Assembly: GCA_002205965.3 (NCBI GenBank)
Contig: NADL03000522.1
Location: forward strand, 186,001-250,000
DNA: 64,000 nucleotides
DNA from: Kappaphycus alvarezii
Lineage: Eukaryota > Rhodophyta > Florideophyceae > Gigartinales > Solieriaceae
Direction: 5' to 3'
Shown here: piece by piece, positions 1 to 9,565 of the stretch
Numbering within the stretch: the stretch's first letter is position 1
Layout: each line of letters opens with the position of its first letter
Translations under genes and position numbers: made by a program
The notes under the pieces: model-generated
Databases searched by the model: none
Told to the model about the DNA's origin: nothing
The model's input: the letters and a program-made list of their open reading frames with translations, nothing else

Positions 1-473
1 TTTAGGAGTTCAAGTGGGACGAACAGTGAAGACGTTCACATCCAGTGACGGAAGTAAAGATTCGGAAACCGATGATCGAGATAACCGCTTGGACAGCTTG
101 GAAGAAGATATCATGAACTTCTCTTGGGACGGTTCAGACTCCGGCTACGACATTGATGGTTACAGGGACTGCGAAGATGAGAGCAAACCTGATTAGGTCG
201 CAATTAACATAAAACCATGGAAACTAGAAATCGGAAAGAAAATGAAAGAAATGAGAGATTGACGGAAAAAATTGGCATCGTGCGAGTAGAAAAGATGCTT
301 TTTGCCAACAAATCCGAACAGAAAGAGAAAAAAAGGGAATAAATCGATAAAATTGTTCTTTATCTTCCTTTTCTAGCAGCCAAGCAAGTTTTCGGGACAA
401 TTTTATCAGCAGACTTCAGTTCATGGGATGTGGTAAACTTGCGTCAAGCAGATGTTCCTTTAAAGCACTGGGT

Positions 474-1310
474 TGATCTAATAGAACCAAAGAAATTGTA
501 TCGCAGACCTCGGCGCCAGCCGCCGAAGTAGGATCAGAAAATCGAAGAAAAGCTCAACGAGATGGTAAAGAATGGTATCATAACACCCGCGTCTTCTTCA
601 TGGTCGTTTGTACTTGTCACCGAGACCAAAAACGATAAAAAAACCAAGATTATGCGTTGATAAAAGGTGACTGAACGGTAAGATGGTACCTGATTGTTTC
701 CTAGTTCCGAACATGGAGGAAATTATCGAAGAAATGAAATATGGAAAATATATTACAACGATCGACCGATATACTGACTACTCGCGAAATGTTTTCTAGG
801 AAGAATGAAAAGAAGAACGTCACGCGTAAAATGGGAATTTAATGATTCTAAGTAATGCAGTTTGGCCTCGTGAGCGCACCAGATACCTTTCAAAGAATGG
901 CGAATAAGAACCTAAAGGGACTCCCCTTTGCAAGGGTATACATCGACGAAATGGTGATATTCTCGAAGCCACTGGAGGATCATGTGATTCGTATCAAATA
1001 AATTGTTAAAAGGATATCGAAATAATCTTTGAAGATTAAGCTGAGCAAATGTATCATCGCACAAGCACCTGTAAAACTACTAGGCCATTTAATGGATCGG
1101 AGAGGAGTAAACGTAGACCCGTAAAAGGTTTCGAAAATCAAGCTGGCATCTGGTCTAGCTTCAAATACAGAATAAGAATTTTTCTTGGCCTCAACTCGTA
1201 CTACAGGAAGTATATTAAAACTTTCTCTAAAATAGCTGCCTCATTTCAATGTGGCAGGTCAAAGGACGGAAAATTAATATGTACTCAGGAGGTATAACAG
1301 GATTTCGAGG
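474..1310 (+). pseudogene. TyA-1 reverse transcriptase remnant
   Basis: Conceptual reading across frames gives the Ty3 RT series: an NGIITPASSSW segment, a TIDRY...Y segment equivalent to the usual TIDLYSGY, then YIDEMVIFSK in place of the catalytic YIDD(V/L)IFSK, then VDP and FLGLNSYYRKYI typical of the thumb. The second catalytic Asp reads as Glu. Stops occur where the family has Gln, Trp or Arg codons (for example TAG near 530 and TGA near 658). It cannot encode an active enzyme. Confidence 0.8.
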
Positions 1311-1330
1311 AGACTAAGTAATATATTTGC

Positions 1331-1786
1331 GGCCCTCCAGTACTCATTCATTATGAATTCAATGTTCCATTTATACTAGAAAGAGATGCATCCGACCATG
1401 TAATTGGGGCCGTTTTTCTCAAAAACATGATAAAGATGGACTGAATACAGTTCGTTTTGCGAGAGGAACTTTCATCGAAGCGGAGAGAAGATATTTTGTT
1501 TGCGAAAAGGAATGGCGGTTTTTTTTGCATTGAAGAAATTTAGGGTATATCTTCTGTCGTTCGAAAAGTTTACTTTAGTGAGGGAACACCAAGCCCTCAA
1601 GATAAAATTTCAAGAGAAGGACGTGCATCACCGATTTTCAAGGTACCTTGAACTTTTCTCGGAGTATAGGTTCTACATAACTTACCGGCCTGGATGCGGG
1701 AACCAACCTGCCGTTTTTCATCCTCGTTTAGAAAAACACCAGAAACCAGGAATGATTCTTGGTGAAGATGTCGCACGTATAATTTA
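1331..1786 (+). pseudogene. TyA-1 RNase H remnant
   Basis: Starts with a RDASDHVIGAVF segment, the beta-strand carrying the first RNase H aspartate, and later has REHQALKIKF, matching the usual TDHQALKWL segment, then YRPG and a histidine-rich end. It runs straight on from the RT remnant and is followed by the integrase remnant. Frames change at least once (near 1,495), so no intact ORF spans it. Confidence 0.72.
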
Positions 1787-2189
1787 AATAGAAAAGTTAG
1801 AGCTTGACGGCTATGAGGCACAAACACAGGCCCTCTTTCAATTTCTCACCGGTTTGGAAATAAGAAGGCTGGACCCAGGGTACAAGGATTATAGTCGGAG
1901 GAACAAAAAAGGATTTTACCTTGTGGAAAGGAGGACTGTGCTGGCCGACGGAATAAAGCCTTTGATTGGTTGCACTTCTAGAAGAGTTTGGTAAGATGTT
2001 AAAGACATTTCAAGGTTAAAAAGGTCATTTAAACATTAATGCGACGAATTAGTTCATTGTGGGCAGATTTTGTTAGTCTGGCCTCCATAACGTCGCCTTT
2101 GTGCTCGTTAATAGCTATGGTTAATGCGAGAAGGTCAAGCCTATACGAAAGTACAAGTCGGCTTAGATATTTTCAATCTCCGCTCTCTT

Positions 2190-2645
2190 TGAGAGTTTCT
2201 CTGTTGATTTCGCAGGACATTTTGACAAACTTCCAAGGACAACAAATATATCCTGATTGTAGTGGAGCACCTTACTAGCTAGATTATAACAATAACAAAA
2301 GGAGATCCCACCGCGGAGGTAATTCTGAAATTTGTAGAAAAAAACAAGTTATATAACCTTTCGGCCTTCTAAAAAAGATTATTTGGGATAACAATCCCTG
2401 CTTCAAAGAAACAGAAGCTACTAAATCCATGGAAAGAGGGGAATTTATTGGAAGAAGATTATTTCTTACGCTCCTATTTATAGCGGCAGAGCATAAAATT
2501 GACTGGAAGATAAAGAGAACGATATCAAATACAATATTAGGTAGTAATATGAACTTGGAAGAAGCAATCCCAAAGGTCCTCTATTGGTATAGGGGAGGAA
2601 AGGCACAGACAGGTGTTCACCTTTTGAATCCCAAGTATGATTAAT
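2190..2645 (+). pseudogene. TyA-1 integrase core remnant
   Basis: Read across frames it shows an IDFAG-like start of the catalytic core, then a VVEHLT segment, a DNNPCFKE segment in the position of the second Asp, and EEAIPKVLYWYR...TGV...L, the conserved C-terminal part of Ty3 integrases. The homologous end is visible at 31,221-31,436 (EDALPKVLYGYR). Several stops and shifts mark it as dead. Confidence 0.7.
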
Positions 2646-2860
2646 TCAGATTACTTGACTAACGCGAACAGGCTAACGGTAGGCATAAGGGACGAAGAGC
2701 TCCTGGTTACCAAGAATTTGCAAACAGAAAGAGTGGATGCGAATTTAGGGGTCGTTCAATCAAGTTCACGAAGTCCGAAAATTACAGTCGGTTCTAAAGT
2801 TCTTTTGTTCCACATAATAGCGTTACAACAGATAGAAAAATGGCTGGTGTTCGAAATATA

Positions 2861-4310
2861 ATACTTTTATCCATGCGTAGTTACAAGGGCAAGACACCCG
2901 CACTGCGAACTCTACTCAAGGTCGGGGAAGAAATCGAGGAGACCCATCCATGATCTTCGCCTCTAATTGTGCCACGAGAGGGCTGAGAAAATCTTAAATA
3001 CTGCAACAATTGTGTACCCGAGAGACGCTTTACTCTGTAATTACATGATGACTTTGATCGGTGGAAAGAAACTTGGAATTTGATCTGGGTATTTCCCAGA
3101 GAAAACAGGTAGTCACATATACTTATTATCCACTTCATTAACATCTTCTTATGCTTTCGGATGCTTAATTGACCATATCTTTCGAAAAAAGGTTATTATC
3201 AACTATTAAGACCATTTTACTCGATTTTAAACGAAAGATTCATACCAATTGGCCCTGAGTTTGTGCAGATCATCTAACACTACTCGATTGGATGACATGT
3301 AATCGTTTCAATAGAAATACTATCTTTCTCGTATGTAAAATTTATCTGAAGAAAGTATTCGTTTCTAAAATAGCATCTTGATGTATCACGCACAGGATAT
3401 GATCTAGCTGCGAGCACCAAATATCGATTAAAACCATATGCTACATCGGAAAATTACATGTCCCGCCTAGGAAGGTACTTTTTCAGATAAACAAGATCCT
3501 TCCAAGACCATCATGTTGATTCGAGAAGGACCATCTGATGATAGAATTGGACCGTCAAAGAGGGCAAGGTGTCGATAGCGAGAAGGATAATCACCAATAA
3601 GATAACTTCTATCCCCGCTCAGTCTATCAGGGGAAAACTACGCTTATTTGATTAATGAACGGCTCCCAATTAGATTTTGGCCTCAGAAAATAGCGGAGGA
3701 TCCTCGAGATGCCGAAAAATTTCCTAATTTGCTATTAATATTTGCGTGTGCTTTAAAAACATTCACGGGGCGCGCCCTACCCGTGAACTCTTGATACTTA
3801 TGTTGCGGGCTTATTTTCCTCTATATACCCGTCTCTGCATCGGTTACCAGACAAGTTCGCGTGCTGAATCTATTATCTTACACTTTCGGATATTTGGAGA
3901 ACTGAACCAGGAGAAGCTGATCGGAGGAGCGATGAAACTATCCTTGGGATCTATGAAACTGTTGCCCAGGGAAAATTGCCGGTCATCGCACGGTACACCC
4001 TCTCCCACTAACTCGGAAATCAGCTACTTCCATATACTCTCAGTCAACCCCATATTCTCCCTGATGAATAAATGAAACTATCAGATGGCCAACACGGAAC
4101 CGCGCGGAATTGCTGCTGACGTCTTAGAACGTCAGCGGCTTTGTGGATTAAGATTTAGGGGAAGTCTAGTCCAGGATAGAGTGTTAACTGTTGTTTGCTT
4201 AAATCCGAGAAGAGGGATATTTCCAAACGAACGAATGATAATCGGAAAACAGCTCGCATACCGTGAGAAATTGGCAATATTGGTGGCAAGCTTGTCCTTG
4301 GACTAATGTT
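2861..4310. other. Unassigned stretch
   Basis: No recognisable gene. Two ORFs (109 codons at 3,746-4,075 and 73 codons at 4,085-4,306, both plus strand) lack recognisable domains, signal peptide or a second copy in the window. They are reported only as open frames. The stretch may include the 3' LTR of TyA-1, but I could not align one. Confidence 0.4.
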
Positions 4311-4324
4311 ATAGACAGGAAAAG

Positions 4325-4530
4325 CTTTTGGTTGTTTATCCTTGGAAGGGATAATCGATCTATCCTAAAGATTTTCAGACCACCATAATCGACTCAAAAA
4401 GATATGCCGACACAATAATGGGGGAGGAATGATACTTCCTAAAAGCCCACCTTCAGGTCAGCCATCAAGCAGACCGCATTGGACATGACTGCTGCTGCAG
4501 CGTGCCTTTGCATCAACCTCCCCAACCTTT
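4325..4530 (-). mobile_element. LINE-1 family 3' end, 5'-truncated
   Basis: Minus-strand copy of the last codons of the LINE-1 family ORF (a QRHAAAAVMSNA...CLM segment ending at the stop near 4,439) plus its roughly 120-nt 3' UTR, ending in the shared terminal tag. (LINE-1 is a name used only here.) Other copies of this end lie at 34.5-34.9, 40.41-40.73 and 52.8-53.0 kb. Confidence 0.75.
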
Positions 4531-5400
4531 GCCTACAGTAAGGACTATTTTCCTTTAGCAACACGCCGCGTTGACGGTCCATCCAAATGCTACGTACCTG
4601 CTGACTGGACTGCCAGCTACTTTTTAATTCGTACAAATGCTTGGTTATTCGTATTGCGGATCTTGCCATATGGTTGAATATAAGTTCATACTGTCGGGCT
4701 TCCACCCATCGCTCCGCTTTACCCTGACTATGAAAGGCTACCCAAGGGGAGAGACTTGTAGGAACCGGCCTGCTTGATGGCTGGCCTGAAGGTAGCATTT
4801 TAGGAAGCGTAGTTCCTTCCCCATTACGCTGTAGGTATACCCTTTTTGAGTCGATTGCGGTTGTCTGGAAAACCATGGGATAGGTCGGAAATATCTTCCA
4901 ACAGTAAAACACCCAAACGTTTCCCCCTTGTAGGAACCTGCCTGGTTTTGCCCTGATCCCAGCATGGAGTAAGGCACGTCATGAATTCGATGCAATCTTT
5001 CCTGGGTTCATTGGATTGGAAATCTACCCAGTTACTGATGTGATCTAGAATTCAATTAGATGCACCATTGCCGTGTTCCTGCTGTGGCACCTTTATCCTG
5101 TTATCGCTTGTCCACAAATTCACACACACTACTAAATATTTGTGGCCATCAAATGACGTATTTGAAAATGAAATGACGTACTACCTCATGCACAGGAAAG
5201 AGATGAGCAAGGACACTATCTGGACAAAATTTGATTGTCAGCGAGTGATGGATGTGAAATAAGTCGTCTGTACCGCATCGCTGTTTGTCAGCAGTGATTT
5301 CGTTTTGATCATACAGTAGGTGGATATGAGGGGTGATTTAATATTTGAAAGATATGGTCGCCTGTGGTCCGGAATCTCTTACAGTTATTGATCATTGATG
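4531..5400. repeat. Duplicated block, second copy at 39,700-40,400
   Basis: The stretch aligns by eye with 39,700-40,400: the same CGAATTCGATGCAATCTTTCC, the same CAAATGACGTATTTG, and the same TGATTTCGTTTTGATCATAC. The part 4,540-4,740 has a minus-strand frame with a VEARQYELIFNHM segment whose partner at 39.7-39.92 kb reads MEVRQYELAFNHM. I do not recognise that protein. A plus-strand LINE-1 end (4,765-4,930) is present only in this copy. Confidence 0.7.
4765..4930 (+). mobile_element. LINE-1 family 3' end, inverted relative to 4,325-4,530
   Basis: Reads GCTTGATGGCTGGCCTGAAG, the ORF stop, the 3' UTR and the AAACACCCAAAC terminal tag on the plus strand. It faces the minus-strand copy about 240 nt away, forming a long inverted repeat. 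The insertion is 5'-truncated to about 165 nt. Confidence 0.75.
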
Positions 5401-5449
5401 AGGTCAGGTAGGATTTCTTTCCCAGCCTTCGCACCAGTCACAGTAAATT

Positions 5450-5660
5450 AAACCCACTTGCCCTCCCAGATGACGTGGCCGTTCAAATCGTCAAAAATTG
5501 CTGTGGTTATCTGTAGGACTCACTCTTAAACCACCAGTTCCATTCCGTTGTCGATAGTTGATCTCTGAATAATCTCCGCAAACTTTCGTGCATTTGAACT
5601 CGTACAGATTTCCTGTTCGTTCGATTCTGAGAGAAATTTGGCTTATTTTAATTTAGAGGA
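5450..5660 (+). repeat. Left half of the host repeat hit by the Ty3 insertion
   Basis: Aligns with 46,100-46,310 (shared AACCCACTTGCCCTCC, CTTAAACCACCAGT, CATTCCGTTGTCG and CTGAGAGAAATTTGGC). The repeat resumes at 11,543 after the element (GAGGATGT...CACGCCGCT), whereas the 46-kb copy runs on uninterrupted. Confidence 0.8.
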
Positions 5661-6028
5661 TGTAACAATCTAGTGTTTACTAGAATGTTATGGACGCCTC
5701 TTGAGATATGCCAGCAATGCTATTTAGCGTGCATTTTTATTTTCGGTTTTTATTTTGCGTGTAGAATTTTATTATGCATTGCTGTAATGCATCTAGACGT
5801 TTCGGATTAGTGTTCTAGAGTATTTTAGAGCACATTAGACGCGTCCAGTTAGTTTATTTGTAATGTGTGTTTTTACACCCATTGAGGGGGGTACAAAGCA
5901 CTATATAAGAGGTCGTAGATGCCGAGTAGCGGCAGGAACAACCAAAAAACATTTTTCAACATCGATCAAAGTCAACATCTGAGTTTATTTCAACTGTCTT
6001 CCTTTGCCCCAACTACTCTTTCGTTTCA
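5661..6028 (+). repeat. 5' LTR of the Ty3 chromovirus
   Basis: Begins TGTAACAATC and ends TTTCGTTTCA. It matches 11,181-11,542 base for base over most of its length; the main difference is about 6 extra nt in a T-rich tract near 5,735. It contains the TATA box that should drive the genomic RNA. Confidence 0.97.
5902..5910 (+). promoter_or_regulatory. TATA box in the 5' LTR
   Basis: CTATATAAG lies about 120 nt before the end of the LTR, a usual place for a retrotransposon core promoter. The 3' LTR carries the same motif at 11,415-11,423. Confidence 0.75.
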
Positions 6029-6029
6029 C

Positions 6030-6046
6030 TGGTAGCATCGCCCAGT
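6030..6046 (+). other. Primer-binding site candidate
   Basis: TGGTAGCATCGCCC begins one base after the LTR end. TGG pairs with the CCA end of a tRNA, and TGGTAGC matches the complement of the usual 3' end of eukaryotic initiator Met tRNA (GCUACCA). Agreement beyond seven bases is not established, so the tRNA identity is inference. Confidence 0.65.
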
Positions 6047-6069
6047 TGGCCGAAGGAGATCAGTTAGTA

Positions 6070-6138
6070 CCACGACTGTGGGCTGGAGTGCCAGTCGTTG
6101 GTAAGCACCACCTGTGGGCTGGAGTGCCAGGTGCGTGC
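6070..6138 (+). promoter_or_regulatory. Twin RNA hairpins with identical loops in the Ty3 leader
   Basis: Hairpin 1 (6,070-6,101): outer stem CCA/TGG, one bulged T on the 3' side, inner stem CGACTG/CAGTCG. Hairpin 2 (6,105-6,138): outer stem GCAC/GTGC, one bulged C, inner stem CACCTG/CAGGTG. Both enclose the same 13-nt loop TGGGCTGGAGTGC. Two inner-stem pairs differ and both partners have changed, so pairing is kept. The position just after the primer site and before gag fits a packaging or dimerisation element; that function is inferred. Confidence 0.78.
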
Positions 6139-6147
6139 AAGTAGTCC

Positions 6148-6165
6148 AGTTCTGCAGGGAGAACT
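6148..6165 (+). promoter_or_regulatory. Third leader hairpin
   Basis: AGTTCT/AGAACT, a perfect 6-bp stem, closes a GCAGGG loop 9 nt after the twin hairpins. On its own such a stem could be chance. Its place in the same leader makes a structured 5' region more likely. Confidence 0.5.
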
Positions 6166-6630
6166 AGATAGGCTGCTAGGTATCTTCGATATCTTCGCCT
6201 ACTTTGATTTTGGTTATTCTGCGCCGAGTCGCCTACGTATTCTCAAATAATCCTCTCGACTATTGGCTGTTAGCTAGGTCGACCGACTGGGACAAGGATT
6301 CGAGTAACGCGCTTTAGGTTTGATCAGGTAGGAGCAACCTCATTTGGGTAGTGCGGAAAGAACTTAGGTTCTGTGATTGAGAAGTATCTTTTGGTCGGCT
6401 CGAGATCTTTTCTTATAGGGTAAGGACACCGAAGGGTCTTTAACAAAAGACTGGTGGGGATATCCCGAACAGATATAGATCACCGTAACTCCCGGGTGTG
6501 GGTTACGAAGAGTTTGTATCACTCTCTTGCGGGAAGAGGACCGTCGCCAAGGGACGGCTCCCTAAAGTATCAAGTGGATAATAAGTCAAGAGAGAAAAAT
6601 TGAATAGAAGAAGAAAAAAGGTTGTGAAAA
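6166..6630 (+). other. Remainder of the Ty3 untranslated leader
   Basis: No ORF of note. It holds a small CCGTC/GACGG stem at 6,541-6,557. Parts align with the leader of the second chromovirus (45,650-46,085, minus strand), for example the ATTGGCTGTTAGCT stretch. The leader is about 600 nt, long for a Ty3 element. Confidence 0.6.
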
Positions 6631-7430
6631 ATGTCGTTCTTGAAGCCGAATAAGCCAGAGCAGTTCAAGGGCACTCGGGATAGGCTCGTCGTGGAAACCT
6701 GGTTGTACCAGCTCGAACAGTACCTTACGCTCGTTCAGATGCAAAATATGGATCTAGCACTGAACGATAGAGCTAGGATTATGTATGCTACAACCTTGTT
6801 TACGGGCACAGCTGCAAGTTGGTGGTTCATGAAAGTTGCCTCCAATGCAGTTCCAGATTCTTTTGATGAGTTAAGAATTTGGTAAGGGCTGAGTTTATAC
6901 CCGCTGATAGTGTTCGACGTGCAAGAGACAAGCTGAGGAGTTTGCATCAGAAGTACTCTGTTGCAGCTTATCTCTCAGAGTTTAGAAACGTGGCTCTGAG
7001 CATCCCTGGTATCTCAATGGATGAAATGCTAGATAAGTTTATCTCCGGACTCAAGCCACAGGTTAGGCTAGAAGTCCTCAAGAGTAATGTTACAAACGTG
7101 GAAGAAGCTGCCCGAATCGCTCTGAATGTTGACAGTGCTTTACGTGGATCTGGAATGTTCTCTAGGTTTGGTGAACAGTCGAGTTATGTTCCAAGCCAGG
7201 CTCCCGTTCCTATGGAGATCGGTAACGTGGAGAAGAGGTACAACAGTGGTCAAAATCGAATCAGGAATCGTCGATTTGACAAAGATAAAGAAAGGTTGTA
7301 CAGAGAGAACGCTGCTTTGTATGTCACAAAGTAGGTTGCAGGCCATGGAAACATAATGACCATAAGGAAAGTAAGATTGCATCGAATAATGCTCAAGTTA
7401 TTGACAGTGGTCTAGAGTCGGAAAACTAAG
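6631..7430 (+). pseudogene. gag: Gag of the Ty3 chromovirus, frame-broken
   Basis: The start ATG follows an A-rich context and gives MSFLKPNKPEQF, matching MSFSKPNKPVLF in the second chromovirus. The capsid part has the typical W...LEQYL...A.FTGTAA.WW segment, then RARDKL...YSVAAYLSEF. A CFVCHKVGCRPWKH zinc-knuckle-like segment (about 7,312-7,353) is also kept in the other element (CFTCHKVGCRPWKH). Three one-base losses break the frame: GG at 6,881-6,882, AA at 7,308-7,309 and G at 7,421. The product would bind and package the element RNA. Apart from these losses it looks full length. Confidence 0.88.
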
Positions 7431-8230
7431 AGGTCCGCCGAAAGGAAAAAGCGCTCCGGTTGGACCAAGTATGAGTGACTTTAATCGTCTTGTTGCAGAG
7501 GTAACGCAACTAAGACAAAGTATACAGAGTGCAGTGTTGAAAGAAGAGATTTGCACTGGTGATAGCTCTGAAGTTGAGAAAAGTCAAAGAGATCATGCGA
7601 TAGAAGGTTTGAAGACTAGTTTGGAGTCCAATACTATCGTTAATTGTCATGAAGACGACATCCAGGTCAAAGAGGAAGATATTCCAACCGAGGAATTAAT
7701 CTTACTTGACGGGACGCTAAATAATGTGAAAGCGTCTGTCCTCAAAGACGACGGATGTAATACAAACGTAGTATCTAGGAACTTTGCAGTTCGAAACAAA
7801 GAAAAGTTTCGATTTAAGAATGTCAAAGCCACTGTGAATCATTCGAGCAAGAAGTCAAAGGAGAAAACGTCGGAAGTTATCCTGGGAGCTACATTGAAGA
7901 TTGGTTCCTATCTGTTCACGTCCAATTGGGTCGTTGCAGATTGTAGATATGATGTGCTTCTAGGAATGCCATGGCATGTTGCCAACAATCCAGATATTGA
8001 TTATCAGCGCCGGGTTGTGAAGGTTAACGATGACGTGCTCCCGATAGTAGAAGATATTCCGATGGAAGTAAGAGTAACAAACATTGGAGTTAAGAAATTC
8101 CGGAACATGATTAGGAGAAAGAATCATGGGAGAGATTTCAATGTTTATCAACTGATCAATGCGAATGAGATTAAGTTGAAAAAGCCCTCTGCAATCAATA
8201 GTCAGAAAAATGCTAGTCTGGAAAAGCTGT
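7431..8230 (+). CDS. pol: Aspartic protease region of Pol
   Basis: Lies in the 7,471-8,691 frame; Pol is continuous with Gag, so the ATG at 7,471 is not a real start. The active-site segment is VLKDDGCNTNVVS, with DDG where most retroviral-type proteases have D(S/T)G. The other chromovirus has DDGCNTKVVS, so the variant is a family feature. A later YDVLLGMPWH segment matches the second conserved protease block (LLG.PW). It would cut the Gag-Pol polyprotein. Confidence 0.8.
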
Positions 8231-9075
8231 TGTCTAAGTTTAAGGATGTCTTCAAAGGGAAACTACCAGCTGGACTACCACCAAAGAGAAGTGTGGATCA
8301 CGAAATTGAGGTTGAGAAAGGTTCTAAGCCACCTCATCGTCCATTGTTTCAGTTATCCCCAGCGGAATTGAAAGCTGCAAAAGAATATGTGGAAGATTTG
8401 CTGAGAAATAAGAAGATCAGGCCAAGTAAGTCACCGTATGGGTCACCGTTATTCTTCGTCCAAGAGAAAGACAAATTGAGAGGTGTGGTCGATTATAGAG
8501 CACTTAATCGAATCACAAAAAGAAATAATGCGCCCTTGCCTAGGTCAGATGAGATGTTTGACAGACTTGGTGACGCAAGAGTCTTCTCAAAGTTGGACTT
8601 GAAGACCGGTTTCCATCAGATACGGGTGAAGCCTGAGGACATTGAAAGACTGCGTTCAATACGAAGTACGGACAGTTTGAGTATCTTGTAATGCCAATGG
8701 GTCTATGCAATGCTCCTGCTACTTTTCAGTCACTGATGAACCGTATCTTCTATGACTGTATTGATGTCTTCATGGTTGTGTACATCGATGATCTTCTCAT
8801 ATTCAGCATGGACGAAGAAAGCCATCTCAAGCATCTGGAAATAGTGCTAAGTCGCCTGCAAGAACATGAGCTTTATGTTTCTCCAAAGAAATGTGACTTT
8901 CTGAAAACGGAGATTGAGTTCTTGGGCTTCATAGTCGGTAAAGATGGTCTTCGTGTTAACCCAGAGAAAGTTGAGGTTTTGAAGACATGGCCGAAGCCTA
9001 AAACGGTGACAGAGATAAGGAGTTTTATTGGCTTACTCCAGTTTTCCGCAGGTTTATTCCGAAGTTTTCGGAAAT
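8231..9075 (+). pseudogene. pol: Reverse transcriptase of the Ty3 chromovirus, two frame breaks
   Basis: Shows PPKRSVDHEIEV, PPHRP, KKIRPSKSPYGSPLFFV, RGVVDYRALNRIT, FSKLDLKTGFHQIRV, then, after a one-base loss in the A run at 8,645-8,647, [13 protein letters not shown] and the intact catalytic YIDDLLIFS, and the thumb with FLGFIV and RSFIGL. A second loss in the T run at 9,042-9,045 ends the frame at 9,077. All catalytic residues are present. It copies the element RNA to DNA in the cytoplasmic particle. Confidence 0.92.
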
Positions 9076-9565
9076 AGCGGCTCCGTTGACAGATCTGACG
9101 AAGAAAGATATCGGTGTTGGTAAATGGAATGACAAGTGTGATGTTGCATTCCAGAAGTTGAAAGAAGCCATCACCCAAGCCCCTATTCTTGTTGCCCCGG
9201 ATTGGAACAAGAGTTTTAGAGGACATGTGGATGCCTCACAATTTGCGGTTGGAGGAACTTTAACGCAACTAGATGGAAACGGAAAGGATCGTGTTATTGC
9301 ATACTATTCCAAAAAGTTGTCTCCTACTGAAAGATATTATTCCGCAAATGATAGGGAGCTTCTCGGTTTGATATCTTTTCTTCAAAGGTTCAGATGTTAT
9401 TTGGAAGGTTCATCATTTGAGATTATTACTGACAATCAAGTCCTTAAGCATCTATTCACTAAGCCTAAATTGAGTCGAAAAGAGGCAAGGTATATCGAAA
9501 CGCTTGGTAACTTTGGAATATTTCCAATTACCTTGAAGCAAGGAAAGATTCATGTGCTTGGTGAT
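9076..9565 (+). CDS. pol: RNase H domain of Pol
   Basis: First part of the long 9,086-10,978 frame. It shows FRGHVDASQFAVGGTL (first Asp), DRELLGLI (Glu), TDNQVLKHLF (Asp) and GDALSRAP, the standard Ty3 RNase H series. The ATG at 9,086 is internal; the domain is fused to RT upstream. Confidence 0.92.

Larger units (their letters stand above)
1..2860 (+). mobile_element. TyA-1: decayed Ty3-type LTR retrotransposon, cut by the window edge
   Basis: Order of remnants is reverse transcriptase, RNase H, integrase, the Ty3 (not copia) order. The same family occurs at 26.98-31.87 kb and 61.05-64.0 kb, where the gag part is visible; here the left part lies outside the window. Many in-frame stops and frame changes show it is dead. 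The short acidic ORF at 14-196 sits where the other copies have the protease-RT spacer and is probably part of pol, not a separate gene. The right boundary is uncertain; no LTR was recognised after the integrase. Confidence 0.8.

Noticed and set aside
3746-4306. Two plus-strand ORFs (109 and 73 codons)
   Set aside because: No domain, no conserved start context, no second copy; lengths are unexceptional for this base composition.
4325-4530. The ~170-bp dispersed repeat as a SINE or MITE
   Set aside because: Longer copies (34.5-34.9, 40.41-40.73 kb) join it to LINE ORF C-termini, so it is a 5'-truncated LINE end. No A/B box or terminal inverted repeat was seen.
6875-6890. Programmed frameshift between Gag and Pol of the Ty3 element
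   Set aside because: Six breaks, several within one domain and one before the chromodomain, do not fit a single recoding site. The second element keeps the integrase-chromodomain junction in frame.
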